Notes: generated by a model from the letters alone, not told the origin. A DNA stretch of 23,618 nt from Candidatus Puniceispirillum sp. (GCA_016780525.1 JADHLR010000007.1:1-23618); one strand, 5' to 3'; counted from the first letter of the stretch, positions 1 to 8,266 are shown. Made by a program: numbers and translations.

Positions 1-1
1 C

Positions 2-898
2 TTGCCAGCAGTTGACAATCTTGCTGTTACCGGCGTCATCGCCAGCTGTCTTTTAATTGGCAGCTATCTTGTCAGCCCCACGAAATTTATGCCACGCGCG
101 GCTGTCCCCGCCCAAGTCGTTTCAGCCTTGCAAAGTTTGCAGTCTGTAACCGACGAGAAAGAGGCGGTCATGGCATCTTGGTGGGATTACGGATATAGCT
201 CGTTACTTTTTAACAAACTACCTGTATTGGCCGATGGTGGTTCGCAAGTTTCGCCGCCCACCTATATGATGGCAAAAGCCTTGCTTGCGCCAAGCCTACA
301 GGAAACCGCTGCTATTTTGCGCTTTCTGGCGCGCGAGGGTGGCAGCGGCATAGCTGCACATGCCGACAGCCAGAAAACCTTGATTGACCATATTGCGTCA
401 TCCGCCGCCGCACCCGCACCGCCAATCTATTTTATGCTGACCAATCAGATGACTGGCTGGATCAATTCGATATCAAAAATTGGCAACTGGAATCTTGATA
501 CCGGTCAGCCGGTTCCGGTCAGAGGCAACCTTGGCGGCCCCGGCTTGAACTATAATATACTGCAATGCAAACCGGTGGCTGTGCGCCATCAGTTAAACTG
601 TAACGGGCACATATTTGATCTGTGCTCAGGTCAGGTTGATGGCAAATTGCGTCTCGATGGGGCGGTGCAAACCCGCAATGGACAGCAGGTTGGCGGGGTT
701 AATTTTCCCGGACAACAGCTCAATATGTTCCAGTTTGCCGAGATTGATCAGGAACAAATCGCCTATCTTCTACACCGCGATCTTTTTCAATCAAGCTTTA
801 ACCAGCTTTTCCATCTTGGGCGTGCGGATAACAGCTTGTTCGAAATGATATATGATGATTATCCGCATGCACGGATTTTCAGACTGCAATCGCAATAA
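2..898 (+). CDS. STT3/PglB-like oligosaccharyltransferase, C-terminal part (5' truncated by window)
   Basis: The frame is open from the window edge to TAA at 896-898 and gives about 298 residues; the true start lies upstream. The fragment begins with one hydrophobic segment (about residues 7-25), which would be the last membrane helix. A mostly soluble domain follows, with the motif WWDYGY at residues 60-65. WWDYG is the signature of the catalytic subunit of STT3/PglB/AglB oligosaccharyltransferases, which transfer a lipid-linked glycan to Asn in the periplasm. The C-terminal stretch (FNQLFHLG, then LFEMIYDDYPHARIFRL) resembles the end of bacterial PglB, where a short acidic segment leads to a final KVYRL-like strand. 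The multi-helix N-terminal half, with the metal-binding DXD-type motifs, is outside the window, so activity cannot be judged. It faces a GMC oxidoreductase convergently with a 28-bp gap. Such enzymes are unusual in alphaproteobacteria as far as I know. An O-antigen ligase or other GT-C enzyme is the main alternative, but WWDYG argues against it. Confidence 0.72.
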   Translation: MPAVDNLAVTGVIASCLLIGSYLVSPTKFMPRAAVPAQVVSALQSLQSVTDEKEAVMASWWDYGYSSLLFNKLPVLADGGSQVSPPTYMMAKALLAPSLQETAAILRFLAREGGSGIAAHADSQKTLIDHIASSAAAPAPPIYFMLTNQMTGWINSISKIGNWNLDTGQPVPVRGNLGGPGLNYNILQCKPVAVRHQLNCNGHIFDLCSGQVDGKLRLDGAVQTRNGQQVGGVNFPGQQLNMFQFAEIDQEQIAYLLHRDLFQSSFNQLFHLGRADNSLFEMIYDDYPHARIFRLQSQ

Positions 899-926
899 TG
901 CGGGGGCAAATCAGCTAACCGACCTG

Positions 927-2555
927 TCACGCTGCCGATAGTGGCGGTTTGCCAAGCACCATGTCAGCGCCTTTTTCGGCAATCATCAACACCCCGGCAT
1001 TTAAGTTTGCCGATAGCATCGTCGGCATAATGGACGCATCAATGACCCGCAAATTCTGCATCCCATGCACAGTTAATGTGTCATCGACCACCGCATATGG
1101 GTCAGTTTTCGGCGCCATCCGACAAGTGCCCATCAGATGATAGACGGTGGTGCTGCGCTGGCGCGCAATATCGAGAAGCTCATCATCAGTCTGGACAGCA
1201 TCGCCAGGATAGGCTTCATGGTCAAAATAAGGGGCAAGGGCGTCTGTCCGCATCAGCCGGCGCGATAATTTTATCCCCGCCAACAACACCGCTTTGTCTT
1301 CTTCCGCCGACAGATAGTTTGGCTGAATAACCGGTTTGTCGAACGGATCGGCACTGCGCGCTTTCACCCAGCCCAGACTTTCCGGACGTTGCTGCCATGT
1401 GGCGAGGGTAAAGCCGGGTTCATCATCAAGCCATGCCTGCATGCCTTCTTTATAGCTTGCCGGCGTAAAGCTGATCTGCAAATCATTGTTTTTGATCGCC
1501 TCGTTTGAATGCCAGAAACAATAGACCAGCGTTGGCCCCAATTCGAGAATGGACTGCCTGCCGGTAAAATATTTGGCAATTTCACCAAGCAAGCGCGGGC
1601 CGCGTGCCAGCTCATTAATCGTCCGCACATTTTTCGCGCGGGCGGTTAAGCGGGTTCCATAATGATCACGCAGATTTTCACCGACCCCGGGTAACGCATG
1701 TTTCACCTCAATACCAAGGCTGTTCAGCAATGTTGGATTGCCGATGCCGGAAAGCTGCAGCAGATGCGGCGAATTGATGGTGCCACCGGAAATGATCACC
1801 TCACGCGCGGCATAGATTTTCTTTACCGCGCCAGTGGCACCACCGCGGCGATAAGCAATGCCGGTGGCACGCTTGCCATCAAGCAGAATTTCAGTGGCAT
1901 GGGCGTTGGTGATAACGGTCAAATTGGCGCGGCGTTTCGCCGGTTTTAAAAACGCGCGGGCAGCGCTCATGCGGATTTTGCCGGTTGCCGTGCGCTGCAC
2001 ATAGGAGGTGCCAAGCTGGGTTTCACCATTATAATCCGGGTTGCGGGGAATACCAAGGCTGGCCGCCCCCTCGATAAAGGCCTCGCATAACGGGTCGCGC
2101 CAGGCAAGATTGGTGATCGTCATTTCACCTGTTTTGCCGCGAAATTTATCATCACTTTGGTGCTGATGTGACTCATAGCGCTGAAAATACGGCAAGATGT
2201 CATCATACCCCCAGCCCTTGTTGCCGCGTTGCGCCCAAACATCAAAATCCATTCTTTGGCCACGATTGAAAATCAGCCCGTTAATTGAGCTGGAACCGCC
2301 AATCACTTTGCCACGCGGGGTAGGGATTGAACGCCCATTCGTGCCTTCGCTTGGTTCGGATTGATACATCCAGTTCACTTTTGGATTTACCAATGTCTTG
2401 ATAAAACCAGCCGGAATATGAATAAACGGGTGCCAATCATTCGGCCCGGCTTCCAGAACACAAACCCGATAGCGCCCACAGGCTGTTAATCTGTTCGCCA
2501 GAACGCAGCCAGCTGAACCAGCACCAACAATAATATAATCAAATTGGTCAGCCAT
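927..2555 (-). CDS. GMC family oxidoreductase (choline/alcohol dehydrogenase-like)
   Basis: This is a 542-residue FAD flavoprotein of the glucose-methanol-choline oxidoreductase family, close to the usual 530-560. It opens with the dinucleotide-binding motif GAGSAG (residues 11-16). The first GMC signature is seen in RGKVIGGSSSINGLIFNRGQ and the second in GGTINSPHLLQLSGIG. The catalytic pair is present: His473 in VYHLMGTCRM and Asn519 in SANLNAGVLMIAEKGAD, the His/Asn arrangement of choline oxidase and choline dehydrogenase. The expected reaction is oxidation of a primary alcohol to an aldehyde. The substrate cannot be read from sequence, and no betB or betI neighbour supports choline specifically. 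No signal peptide is visible, so it is probably cytoplasmic or peripheral at the membrane. ATG at 2555 directly precedes the FAD motif. The gene is divergent from the indolepyruvate oxidoreductase across about 250 bp. Confidence 0.9.
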   Translation of the reverse strand: MADQFDYIIVGAGSAGCVLANRLTACGRYRVCVLEAGPNDWHPFIHIPAGFIKTLVNPKVNWMYQSEPSEGTNGRSIPTPRGKVIGGSSSINGLIFNRGQRMDFDVWAQRGNKGWGYDDILPYFQRYESHQHQSDDKFRGKTGEMTITNLAWRDPLCEAFIEGAASLGIPRNPDYNGETQLGTSYVQRTATGKIRMSAARAFLKPAKRRANLTVITNAHATEILLDGKRATGIAYRRGGATGAVKKIYAAREVIISGGTINSPHLLQLSGIGNPTLLNSLGIEVKHALPGVGENLRDHYGTRLTARAKNVRTINELARGPRLLGEIAKYFTGRQSILELGPTLVYCFWHSNEAIKNNDLQISFTPASYKEGMQAWLDDEPGFTLATWQQRPESLGWVKARSADPFDKPVIQPNYLSAEEDKAVLLAGIKLSRRLMRTDALAPYFDHEAYPGDAVQTDDELLDIARQRSTTVYHLMGTCRMAPKTDPYAVVDDTLTVHGMQNLRVIDASIMPTMLSANLNAGVLMIAEKGADMVLGKPPLSAA

Positions 2556-2613
2556 GATTTTCTACATCCTGTTTATCAAACCGCAACCAGCGCGTCTGCT
2601 GTACTGCTTCATA

Positions 2614-2663
2614 TTGGCCAAAGCGATGACTGTTGCCAAGTCCCCGAACGGCGATTTTGGCAA
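2614..2663. promoter_or_regulatory. TTGGC-type inverted repeats in the GMC/IOR divergent gap
   Basis: The gap between the divergent genes contains an 8-bp palindrome TTGGCCAA (2614-2621). An inverted pair TTGCCAA (2633-2639) and TTGGCAA (2657-2663) follows, separated by 17 bp. These could be operator half-sites for a regulator of either gene, but such short palindromes also arise by chance. I found no convincing sigma-70 promoter pair in this gap. Confidence 0.25.
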
Positions 2664-2799
2664 AAGCACACCAGAGCATGCGCCATTTGTTATCCGACAA
2701 TGGCCGCCAACCAGACCCCTTGCAAAGCCTGTCACTTCCTTGGCATGATATCGGAACAGCTTTGGCATTATGTCGATCTATAGCCAGCCTTTGGCGCGT

Positions 2800-2803
2800 G
2801 GGA
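2800..2803 (+). promoter_or_regulatory. Ribosome binding site choosing the IOR start
   Basis: GGGA lies 5 nt before the ATG at 2809. The in-frame ATG at 2770, 13 codons further upstream, has no purine-rich sequence before it. The residues from 2809 (MSDVSLHDCY, then SGRAF.TGTQALVRL) also match where family members normally begin. Confidence 0.6.
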
Positions 2804-2808
2804 ATGGA

Positions 2809-5800
2809 ATGTCGGACGTCAGTTTACATGATTGTTATGCGCAGGATAGCGGACGTGCTTTTGCCACCGGAACCCAGGCGCTTGTCCGCCTGCTTCTGGA
2901 ACAGGCCCGGCGTGATCGCAAATCCGGGCTGAAAACGCGTGGTCTGGTATCTGGCTATCCGGGATCGCCCCTTGCTGGGCTGGATCACGAGCTTACCCGC
3001 GCCAAATCCTTTCTTGATGCAGACGGCATTATCTTTCAACCAGCGGTAAATGAAGAGCTGGCGGCAACCGCATTATGGGGCAGTCAGCATCTGCATTTAT
3101 ATGATCAACCGGATATCGATGGGGTATTTGGGTTGTGGTACGGCAAAGGCCCCGGTCTTGACCGGTCGCTTGACGCCCTGCGGCATGCGAATATGGGCGG
3201 TGTGTCTAAATTTGGCGGCATGGTATTTGCGGTGGGTGACGATGCCACCGGTAAATCATCAACGCTTGCCTATCAGTCAGAACAAACACTGATCGCGGCC
3301 GGTGTGCCTTTTTTCTACCCCCGATCCGTTCATGACATCATTCCGATGGGATTGCAGGCCTTTGCTTTATCGCGCCATGCCGGTTGTTGCGTCGGGCTAA
3401 AAATTGTTGTCGATACGGCTGATAGCAGCGCCATTCTTGATCTTGACGCAGACCGACCGCAGATGGATATGACAGATGCGGATGCCGGGCCGGTGCATAT
3501 CGGCAAGCATGACGCTGCCTTGTTGCGTGAATCGCGGCTTTTTGATCTGCGGCTTCCGGCTGTTATTGATTTTCAGCAGCGCCACGCAATCAATCATACT
3601 ATCGGCTCCAGCCCCAGCACCAACTCCAGCACCAACTCCAGCCCAATAGAATCCGGCAGGCTTGGCATTATCGCGGTTGGCAAAGCTGTTCCTGAGGTGG
3701 TTGAGGCACTGTCAAGTCTCGGCGCGGCAGATTATAACAAGCGCGGTATCGGGCTGATGTCTATTGGCATGCCATGGCCAATCGCATCCCGGACATTGAT
3801 CGATTTTGCATCGCATTATGATGAAATTCTGGTGGTTGAAGAAAAGCGGCCGGTGGTTGAAGATCAACTGGCGCGGGCCGTGGTGAATATCAAAAAACGC
3901 GGCGTTATTTCCGGCAAATATTGTCCGGAAGGCAGGCCATTGATTCCGCAAACCGGCGAATTAAGCCATCAGCTATTATGCGATGTGATCTATGCGCGTG
4001 CTGCCAGTCACGATATCGCTCTTGACCCGATCACACCCTATAAACAGCCTGACAATCTGCCAGCCATTGCCGCCCGCACGCCGTGGTATTGCGCCGGGTG
4101 TCCGCATAATTCAAGCACTAAATTGCCGGATGGTGAAATTACCGGCATGGGGATTGGCTGTCATTCGATCAGCGGGTTTTTAACACCTGACGCCATCACC
4201 AACTATACGCAGATGGGCGGCGAGGGTGCCTTTTGGGTTGGCCGCGCGCCATTTTCCAGCCATACGCATAGTTTTCAGAATATGGGTGATGGTACCTATG
4301 CCCATTCCGGCTATCTTGGCGTCCGCGCTGCGGTTGCCGCGGGGGTCAATATCACCTTCAAGATTCTCTATAATGGCGCGGTTGCCATGACCGGTGGCCA
4401 AGCTGTCAGTGGCGGCCAGACGCCATGGATGATATCAGCCCAGCTTGCCGCCGAAGGGGTGCGCGATATCGCGATTGTGACCGATCAGCCAGATGCGTTC
4501 CCGCGCGGTGTCACATGGGCAAAAAATGCCAAAATTTATCATCGCAGCGCCATCATAGATGTGCAAAAAAAGCTGAAAGATATCGATGGTGTCACCGCGA
4601 TTATCTATGTGCAAAGCTGTGCCACCGAATTGCGGCGGGGTCGCAAGCGCGGAAAATTGCCGGATCCCCCGGAGATGGTTCTGATTAATGAAGCTGTCTG
4701 CGAGGGCTGTGGGGATTGCGCGCAAAAGTCAAATTGTGTTGCGGTCAAGCCGGTTTGGCATCCAGAGGGCGAAAAAAAACAAATCGATCATTCGCTTTGT
4801 AACAAAGATTATTCCTGTATTAGCGGATTTTGCCCCAGCTTTATGACGCTGACAGGCACCGCCCCAAAAACCCATAAAGACATGGTTCTGCCAGCTGATA
4901 TCACCCTGCCTGAACCAGCATTACCAACAGGCATCAGTAACATCTTTATTGCCGGCATTGGCGGCACCGGGGTGTCGACCCTGTCCGGCATTTTGGTGAT
5001 GGCGGCACATCTTGATGGTATTGCCGGGCAAGCGGTAAATCAAACCGGATTATCGCAGAAAAATGGCGGCGTCACCAGCCAGGTCAGGCTGTCACGTGAT
5101 CAGTCATTGAACCAGCGCATGGTGCGGCTGCCAACGCAAGCGGCGTCATTGCTGATCGGCTGTGATGGGGTGGTGGCGGCGCATGATCTGGCGCTTACCA
5201 CGCTGCATAAAACCGCAACAACAGCGATTTTGAACACAAGGCTTGATCCGGTTGGGGTGGCTGGTGTTGGCATTGGCAGTGTGGTGAGCGATGATCTTGT
5301 GCTGGCGCGTTTAGCCGCTGTTATGGATGCCCGAAACATCCACCAGATTGACGCTTCGGATCTGGCAAACCGGCTTTTTGGCGCGACCATGTCAAGCGCC
5401 ATTATTCTGCTTGGCTGGGCGCTGCAAAAGGGTCACCTGCCATTGCGTGTTGCCGCCATTGAGGCGGCGTTACGGCTGAATGCGGTTGATGTTGCGCAAA
5501 ATATCGCTGCTCTCCAATGGGGCCGGTTGCTGGCGGTTGATGCGGCGCGGGTGATTGCATTGACCCGGCCGGAACAGACAGCCACGCCGGACAAGGCCGA
5601 TGAGATGCAGAGCGCGGCATCACTGATCAGCTTTTTTGCAACGCAACTCACAACCTATCAAAATGATGCCTATGCGGCTGAATTTACCGCCGTCATTAGA
5701 CCCTTTATGAATTGGCTGGAAAAGACCGGCTTTGATGCTGACCATTTCGGCTGCAAGGCGGCACGCGCCCTATACCGGGCCATGGCGATCAAAGATGAAT

Positions 5801-6273
5801 ATGAAGTGGCACGGTTATTGACCTCATCCAAGGCACGTCAAAACATCACCGATATGGCTGGTGCCAACGCCAAAATTAACTATCATCTGGCGCCGCCATT
5901 TTTAAGCTGGATCAGGGACAAAGATGGGCATCCCCGAAAATTGAAATTTGGCGGATGGCTGACACCCATCTTGCGCGGCCTTGGCAAGATGCGTCATCTG
6001 CGTGGGCGGTGGTATGATCCGTTCGGCTATGGCCATGCCAAGCAACAGGAACAGCGGCATAAAGGCGCGGTTATGGCGTGGCTGCAACAGCTTGTCGACA
6101 TCCCGCAGACCTGCCCACCCGACCAGCTGGACAAGATGCTGGATCTGATGCTGTCAATACGCGGCTATGGGCATGTCAAAGAGCAAAACTACCAGACCGC
6201 CTGTCCACAGATTGAAGCCTGTTTAGAGGCCATGCGCATGCCGCCACATAGCGTCGACACCGCCGCTGAATAG
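2809..6273 (+). CDS. Indolepyruvate ferredoxin oxidoreductase, fused alpha/beta-type
   Basis: This is a 1,154-residue single-chain indolepyruvate:ferredoxin oxidoreductase, the fused form common in proteobacteria. It oxidatively decarboxylates aryl-pyruvates (indolepyruvate, phenylpyruvate) to aryl-acetyl-CoA while reducing ferredoxin. Residue numbers here count from the upstream ATG at 2770, so subtract 13 for the chosen start. The N-terminal pyruvate-type domain carries GLVSGYPGSPLAGLD. The thiamine-diphosphate domain begins near WYCAGCPHNSSTK (about 437) and continues through MGIGCHSISGF. An iron-sulfur segment has Cys644, 647, 650, 656, then 677, 683 and 688 (CEGCGDC, then CNKDYSCISGFC). 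The gamma-type domain contains GIGGTGVSTLSG (about 729), followed by the C-terminal domain typical of long family members. A low-complexity Ser/Thr/Asn linker from a 12-bp repeat sits near residues 279-292. The gene ends 3 bp from the convergent VOC gene with no terminator between them. Aromatic amino-acid catabolism is the likely role. Confidence 0.93.
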   Translation: MSDVSLHDCYAQDSGRAFATGTQALVRLLLEQARRDRKSGLKTRGLVSGYPGSPLAGLDHELTRAKSFLDADGIIFQPAVNEELAATALWGSQHLHLYDQPDIDGVFGLWYGKGPGLDRSLDALRHANMGGVSKFGGMVFAVGDDATGKSSTLAYQSEQTLIAAGVPFFYPRSVHDIIPMGLQAFALSRHAGCCVGLKIVVDTADSSAILDLDADRPQMDMTDADAGPVHIGKHDAALLRESRLFDLRLPAVIDFQQRHAINHTIGSSPSTNSSTNSSPIESGRLGIIAVGKAVPEVVEALSSLGAADYNKRGIGLMSIGMPWPIASRTLIDFASHYDEILVVEEKRPVVEDQLARAVVNIKKRGVISGKYCPEGRPLIPQTGELSHQLLCDVIYARAASHDIALDPITPYKQPDNLPAIAARTPWYCAGCPHNSSTKLPDGEITGMGIGCHSISGFLTPDAITNYTQMGGEGAFWVGRAPFSSHTHSFQNMGDGTYAHSGYLGVRAAVAAGVNITFKILYNGAVAMTGGQAVSGGQTPWMISAQLAAEGVRDIAIVTDQPDAFPRGVTWAKNAKIYHRSAIIDVQKKLKDIDGVTAIIYVQSCATELRRGRKRGKLPDPPEMVLINEAVCEGCGDCAQKSNCVAVKPVWHPEGEKKQIDHSLCNKDYSCISGFCPSFMTLTGTAPKTHKDMVLPADITLPEPALPTGISNIFIAGIGGTGVSTLSGILVMAAHLDGIAGQAVNQTGLSQKNGGVTSQVRLSRDQSLNQRMVRLPTQAASLLIGCDGVVAAHDLALTTLHKTATTAILNTRLDPVGVAGVGIGSVVSDDLVLARLAAVMDARNIHQIDASDLANRLFGATMSSAIILLGWALQKGHLPLRVAAIEAALRLNAVDVAQNIAALQWGRLLAVDAARVIALTRPEQTATPDKADEMQSAASLISFFATQLTTYQNDAYAAEFTAVIRPFMNWLEKTGFDADHFGCKAARALYRAMAIKDEYEVARLLTSSKARQNITDMAGANAKINYHLAPPFLSWIRDKDGHPRKLKFGGWLTPILRGLGKMRHLRGRWYDPFGYGHAKQQEQRHKGAVMAWLQQLVDIPQTCPPDQLDKMLDLMLSIRGYGHVKEQNYQTACPQIEACLEAMRMPPHSVDTAAE
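3607..3642 (+). repeat. 12-bp in-frame tandem repeat in the IOR linker
   Basis: Two perfect copies of CCAGCACCAACT (3614-3625 and 3626-3637) are flanked by partial CCAGC copies on both sides. The unit is a multiple of three, so it keeps frame and encodes alternating Ser-Thr-Asn-Ser. The location is an interdomain linker before LGIIAVGKAVPEVVEAL, where extra polar residues should be tolerated. Confidence 0.85.
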
Positions 6274-6276
6274 CCA

Positions 6277-6681
6277 TCAGATATAATTCGAAATTTCAAT
6301 AAGATTGCCATCCGGGTCGCGGATATAGAGCGACATCAAAGCACCGTTTGCACCGGTTTTACGCACCGGCCCTTGCTCAATTTCTACCGCATGGCTGGCA
6401 AGATGCGTCTGCCAGTCAGATAATGGCTGGGCGCTAATGAAACATAGATCGACACTGCCAGCTTGTGGCGCATGCGCATGCGGCACATAAGGCGACGCCG
6501 CGTCATGCAGGTTAATTTTCTGACTGCCAAAATGCAGCGACTGGCGGGGTGGGCCACCTGTTGGCGGCACAAATTCAACCGCTGTTGTACCCAGAACCGA
6601 GTTATAAAATTCAATTGTCTTTGACATATCAGCGACCGTCATCACGATATGATCAATCGTCATAATTTCACATTTCGACAT
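6277..6681 (-). CDS. VOC family protein, GLOD5-like (glyoxalase domain-containing)
   Basis: This is a small (134-residue) vicinal-oxygen-chelate protein with one pair of beta-alpha-beta-beta-beta modules. The first module starts IDHIVMTVADMSKTIEFYNSVLG, with His11 a likely metal ligand. The second ends YIRDPDGNLIEISNYI, with the Glu that normally completes the metal site. The middle of the chain (LHFGSQKINLHDA, GSVDLCFI, EQGPVRKTGA) closely resembles the GLOD5 (glyoxalase domain-containing protein 5) subgroup. The function of that subgroup is not well defined, so a true glyoxalase I role should not be assumed. ATG at 6681 has GGGG about 7 nt upstream and is preferred over a TTG one codon earlier and the internal ATG at 6663. 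The start lies 12 bp after the ugd stop, so the two are probably co-transcribed, an unexpected partner for a nucleotide-sugar enzyme. Confidence 0.85.
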   Translation of the reverse strand: MSKCEIMTIDHIVMTVADMSKTIEFYNSVLGTTAVEFVPPTGGPPRQSLHFGSQKINLHDAASPYVPHAHAPQAGSVDLCFISAQPLSDWQTHLASHAVEIEQGPVRKTGANGALMSLYIRDPDGNLIEISNYI

Positions 6682-6693
6682 CAAAACACCCCG

Positions 6694-8004
6694 TTATCTG
6701 CCAATCGAGCAATAGGTTAGACCGGCCGCAATCATTTTTTCCGGTTCATATAAATTGCGCAGGTCAATCATTGTTCTGCCAGCCATGACGTCAACAAACT
6801 GGCTTGGCGTCAAGGCGCGAAATTCATTCCATTCGGTGATGATAACAACAGCATCAGCATCAGTGATACAGGCCAGAGCGCTGGCTTCATAGATCACCGC
6901 ATCCGGCAACAAGGGCTGTGCCTCATGCATGGATTTCGGGTCATAGGCAATGACCGCAGCGCCAGCCCCAAGCAATGGCGGAATGATATCAAGCGCCGGG
7001 CTGTCGCGCATATCGTCAGTTTCAGGTTTAAACGCCAGCCCCAAAATGGCGATACGCACGCCATTCACATCACCGCCCATCGCCGCGATAACCCGCTGTG
7101 CCATGGCGATTTTGCGCGCATCATTATAGGCCACCACAGAATCGACAATCGACATTTTCTGATGGTGATCTTCCGCCGTTTTGACAAGTGCCAAGGTATC
7201 TTTAGGAAAGCAAGACCCGCCATAGCCCGGCCCCGGATGCAAAAATTTGCTGCCAATGCGTTTATCGAGGCCCATACCTTTGGCAACATCATGCACATTG
7301 GCGCCGACCGCCTCGCATAAATCAGCCATCTGGTTGATATAGGAAATCTTTAACGCCAAAAATGCATTGCTGGCATATTTGATCAATTCTGACGTTTCCA
7401 GCGAAGTAAACAGGATCGGTGTCTCAATCAAATATAACGGCCGGTACAAAGCGCGTAACACGTCACGCGCCGCTTCGGCGTCAGCCTCGGCCCCGACAAC
7501 CACCCGGTCAGGCCGCATAAAATCTGCAATGGCCGCCCCTTCGCGCAAAAATTCCGGATTCGATGCCACATCAAATTCGGCATCCGGGTTTGTTGATGCG
7601 ATAATCTTTGCCACTTCACGACCGGTGCCAACCGGTACGGTAGATTTGGTGATGACAACGGTGTAACCATTCAGACACGGTGCCAGCTCGCGCGCCACCG
7701 CATAAACAAATGACAAATCAGCATGGCCGTCACCGCGCCGCGCCGGTGTGCCAACAGCAATAAATACCGCATCAGCCGCGGCCACAGCGGTTTTTAAATC
7801 TGTGGTAAAATGTAACCGATCAGCGGCGGCATTACGCCCGACAAGATCAGCCAGACCCGGCTCATAAATCGGCATCTCACCCTTGCCGATCCGGATAATT
7901 TTATCCGGATCATTGTCAACGCATGTCACATCGAAACCGAATTCCGAAAAACAAGCACCCGATACCAGCCCTACATAGCCTGTTCCGATTACCGCGATTT
8001 TCAT
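6694..8004 (-). CDS. ugd: UDP-glucose 6-dehydrogenase
   Basis: A 436-residue enzyme that oxidises UDP-glucose twice with NAD+ to give UDP-glucuronate, a precursor for acidic polysaccharides. The N-terminal Rossmann motif is GTGYVG (residues 7-12). The middle dimerisation and substrate region includes ELIKYASNAFLALKISYINQ. The catalytic cysteine is Cys265 in GYGGSCFPKDT. The C-terminal UDP-binding domain follows (LGLAFKPETDDMRDSPA). Length and order are those of standard bacterial Ugd. The start ATG at 8004 is preceded by AGAGGA at good spacing. A candidate promoter and an overlapping palindrome lie just upstream. It is divergent from galU, whose product is its substrate, so shared control is plausible. 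The VOC gene follows 12 bp downstream. Confidence 0.97.
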   Translation of the reverse strand: MKIAVIGTGYVGLVSGACFSEFGFDVTCVDNDPDKIIRIGKGEMPIYEPGLADLVGRNAAADRLHFTTDLKTAVAAADAVFIAVGTPARRGDGHADLSFVYAVARELAPCLNGYTVVITKSTVPVGTGREVAKIIASTNPDAEFDVASNPEFLREGAAIADFMRPDRVVVGAEADAEAARDVLRALYRPLYLIETPILFTSLETSELIKYASNAFLALKISYINQMADLCEAVGANVHDVAKGMGLDKRIGSKFLHPGPGYGGSCFPKDTLALVKTAEDHHQKMSIVDSVVAYNDARKIAMAQRVIAAMGGDVNGVRIAILGLAFKPETDDMRDSPALDIIPPLLGAGAAVIAYDPKSMHEAQPLLPDAVIYEASALACITDADAVVIITEWNEFRALTPSQFVDVMAGRTMIDLRNLYEPEKMIAAGLTYCSIGR

Positions 8005-8023
8005 AATATAAATCCTCTTTTCA

Positions 8024-8039
8024 TATCACCCAAGTGATA
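8024..8039. promoter_or_regulatory. Operator-like perfect inverted repeat at the ugd promoter
   Basis: TATCAC, 4 nt (CCAA), then GTGATA form a perfect 6-bp-arm hyphenated palindrome over the putative -10 and start point of ugd. A related site lies 77 bp away at 8101-8116 in opposite orientation, matching at 12 of 16 positions. Confidence 0.45.
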
Positions 8040-8062
8040 GCTGGCTTTATACCGAGTTTCAA
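8034..8062 (-). promoter_or_regulatory. Candidate ugd promoter
   Basis: On the minus strand TTGAAA (8062-8057) is followed after 17 bp by TATCAC (8039-8034), roughly 30 nt before the ugd start. The -10 element is part of the palindrome at 8024-8039, so a protein bound there would block RNA polymerase. Confidence 0.45.
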
Positions 8063-8100
8063 TATATCGACGACTGCGGCAAAAGTTTAAATACATTTTG

Positions 8101-8116
8101 TGACATTTGGGTGACA
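8101..8116. promoter_or_regulatory. Second operator-like site between ugd and galU
   Basis: Read on the minus strand this is TGTCACCCAAATGTCA, which aligns with TATCACCCAAGTGATA at 8024-8039 with 12 of 16 identities, including a shared TCACCCAA core. Its internal symmetry is weaker. The pair suggests one regulator binding twice in the divergent region. Confidence 0.35.
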
Positions 8117-8122
8117 AACATT

Positions 8123-8150
8123 GGCCACATAATCAATGGCCGCATAATCA
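8123..8150 (+). repeat. 13-bp direct repeat in the ugd/galU gap
   Basis: GGCCACATAATCA (8123-8135) and GGCCGCATAATCA (8138-8150) differ at one position and are spaced 15 bp start to start. They may be tandem binding sites or a small tandem duplication like others in this window. Confidence 0.6.
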
Positions 8151-8183
8151 TCGCATCTGCATAACGCCAAACCCATTCAAAGC

Positions 8184-8189
8184 TATAAT
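8184..8189 (+). promoter_or_regulatory. Candidate galU -10 element
   Basis: A perfect TATAAT lies 77 bp before the galU start. No good TTGACA-like hexamer is present 16-18 bp upstream. An overlapping alternative, TTGACC at 8191-8196, lacks a convincing -10. The promoter call is therefore tentative. Confidence 0.3.
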
Positions 8190-8266
8190 CTTGACCCGTG
8201 TTAAATCTGTCACTAGTCATAGATAGTCAGGCAATCTGGTCAGGTTGAGAGTTTAGGGATTCAGAC

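Noticed and set aside
8258..8262. GATTC (a GANTC site) overlapping the galU ribosome site
   Set aside because: GANTC occurs about once per 256 bp by chance, and DNA methylation would not act on the mRNA ribosome site; no reason to call it regulatory.
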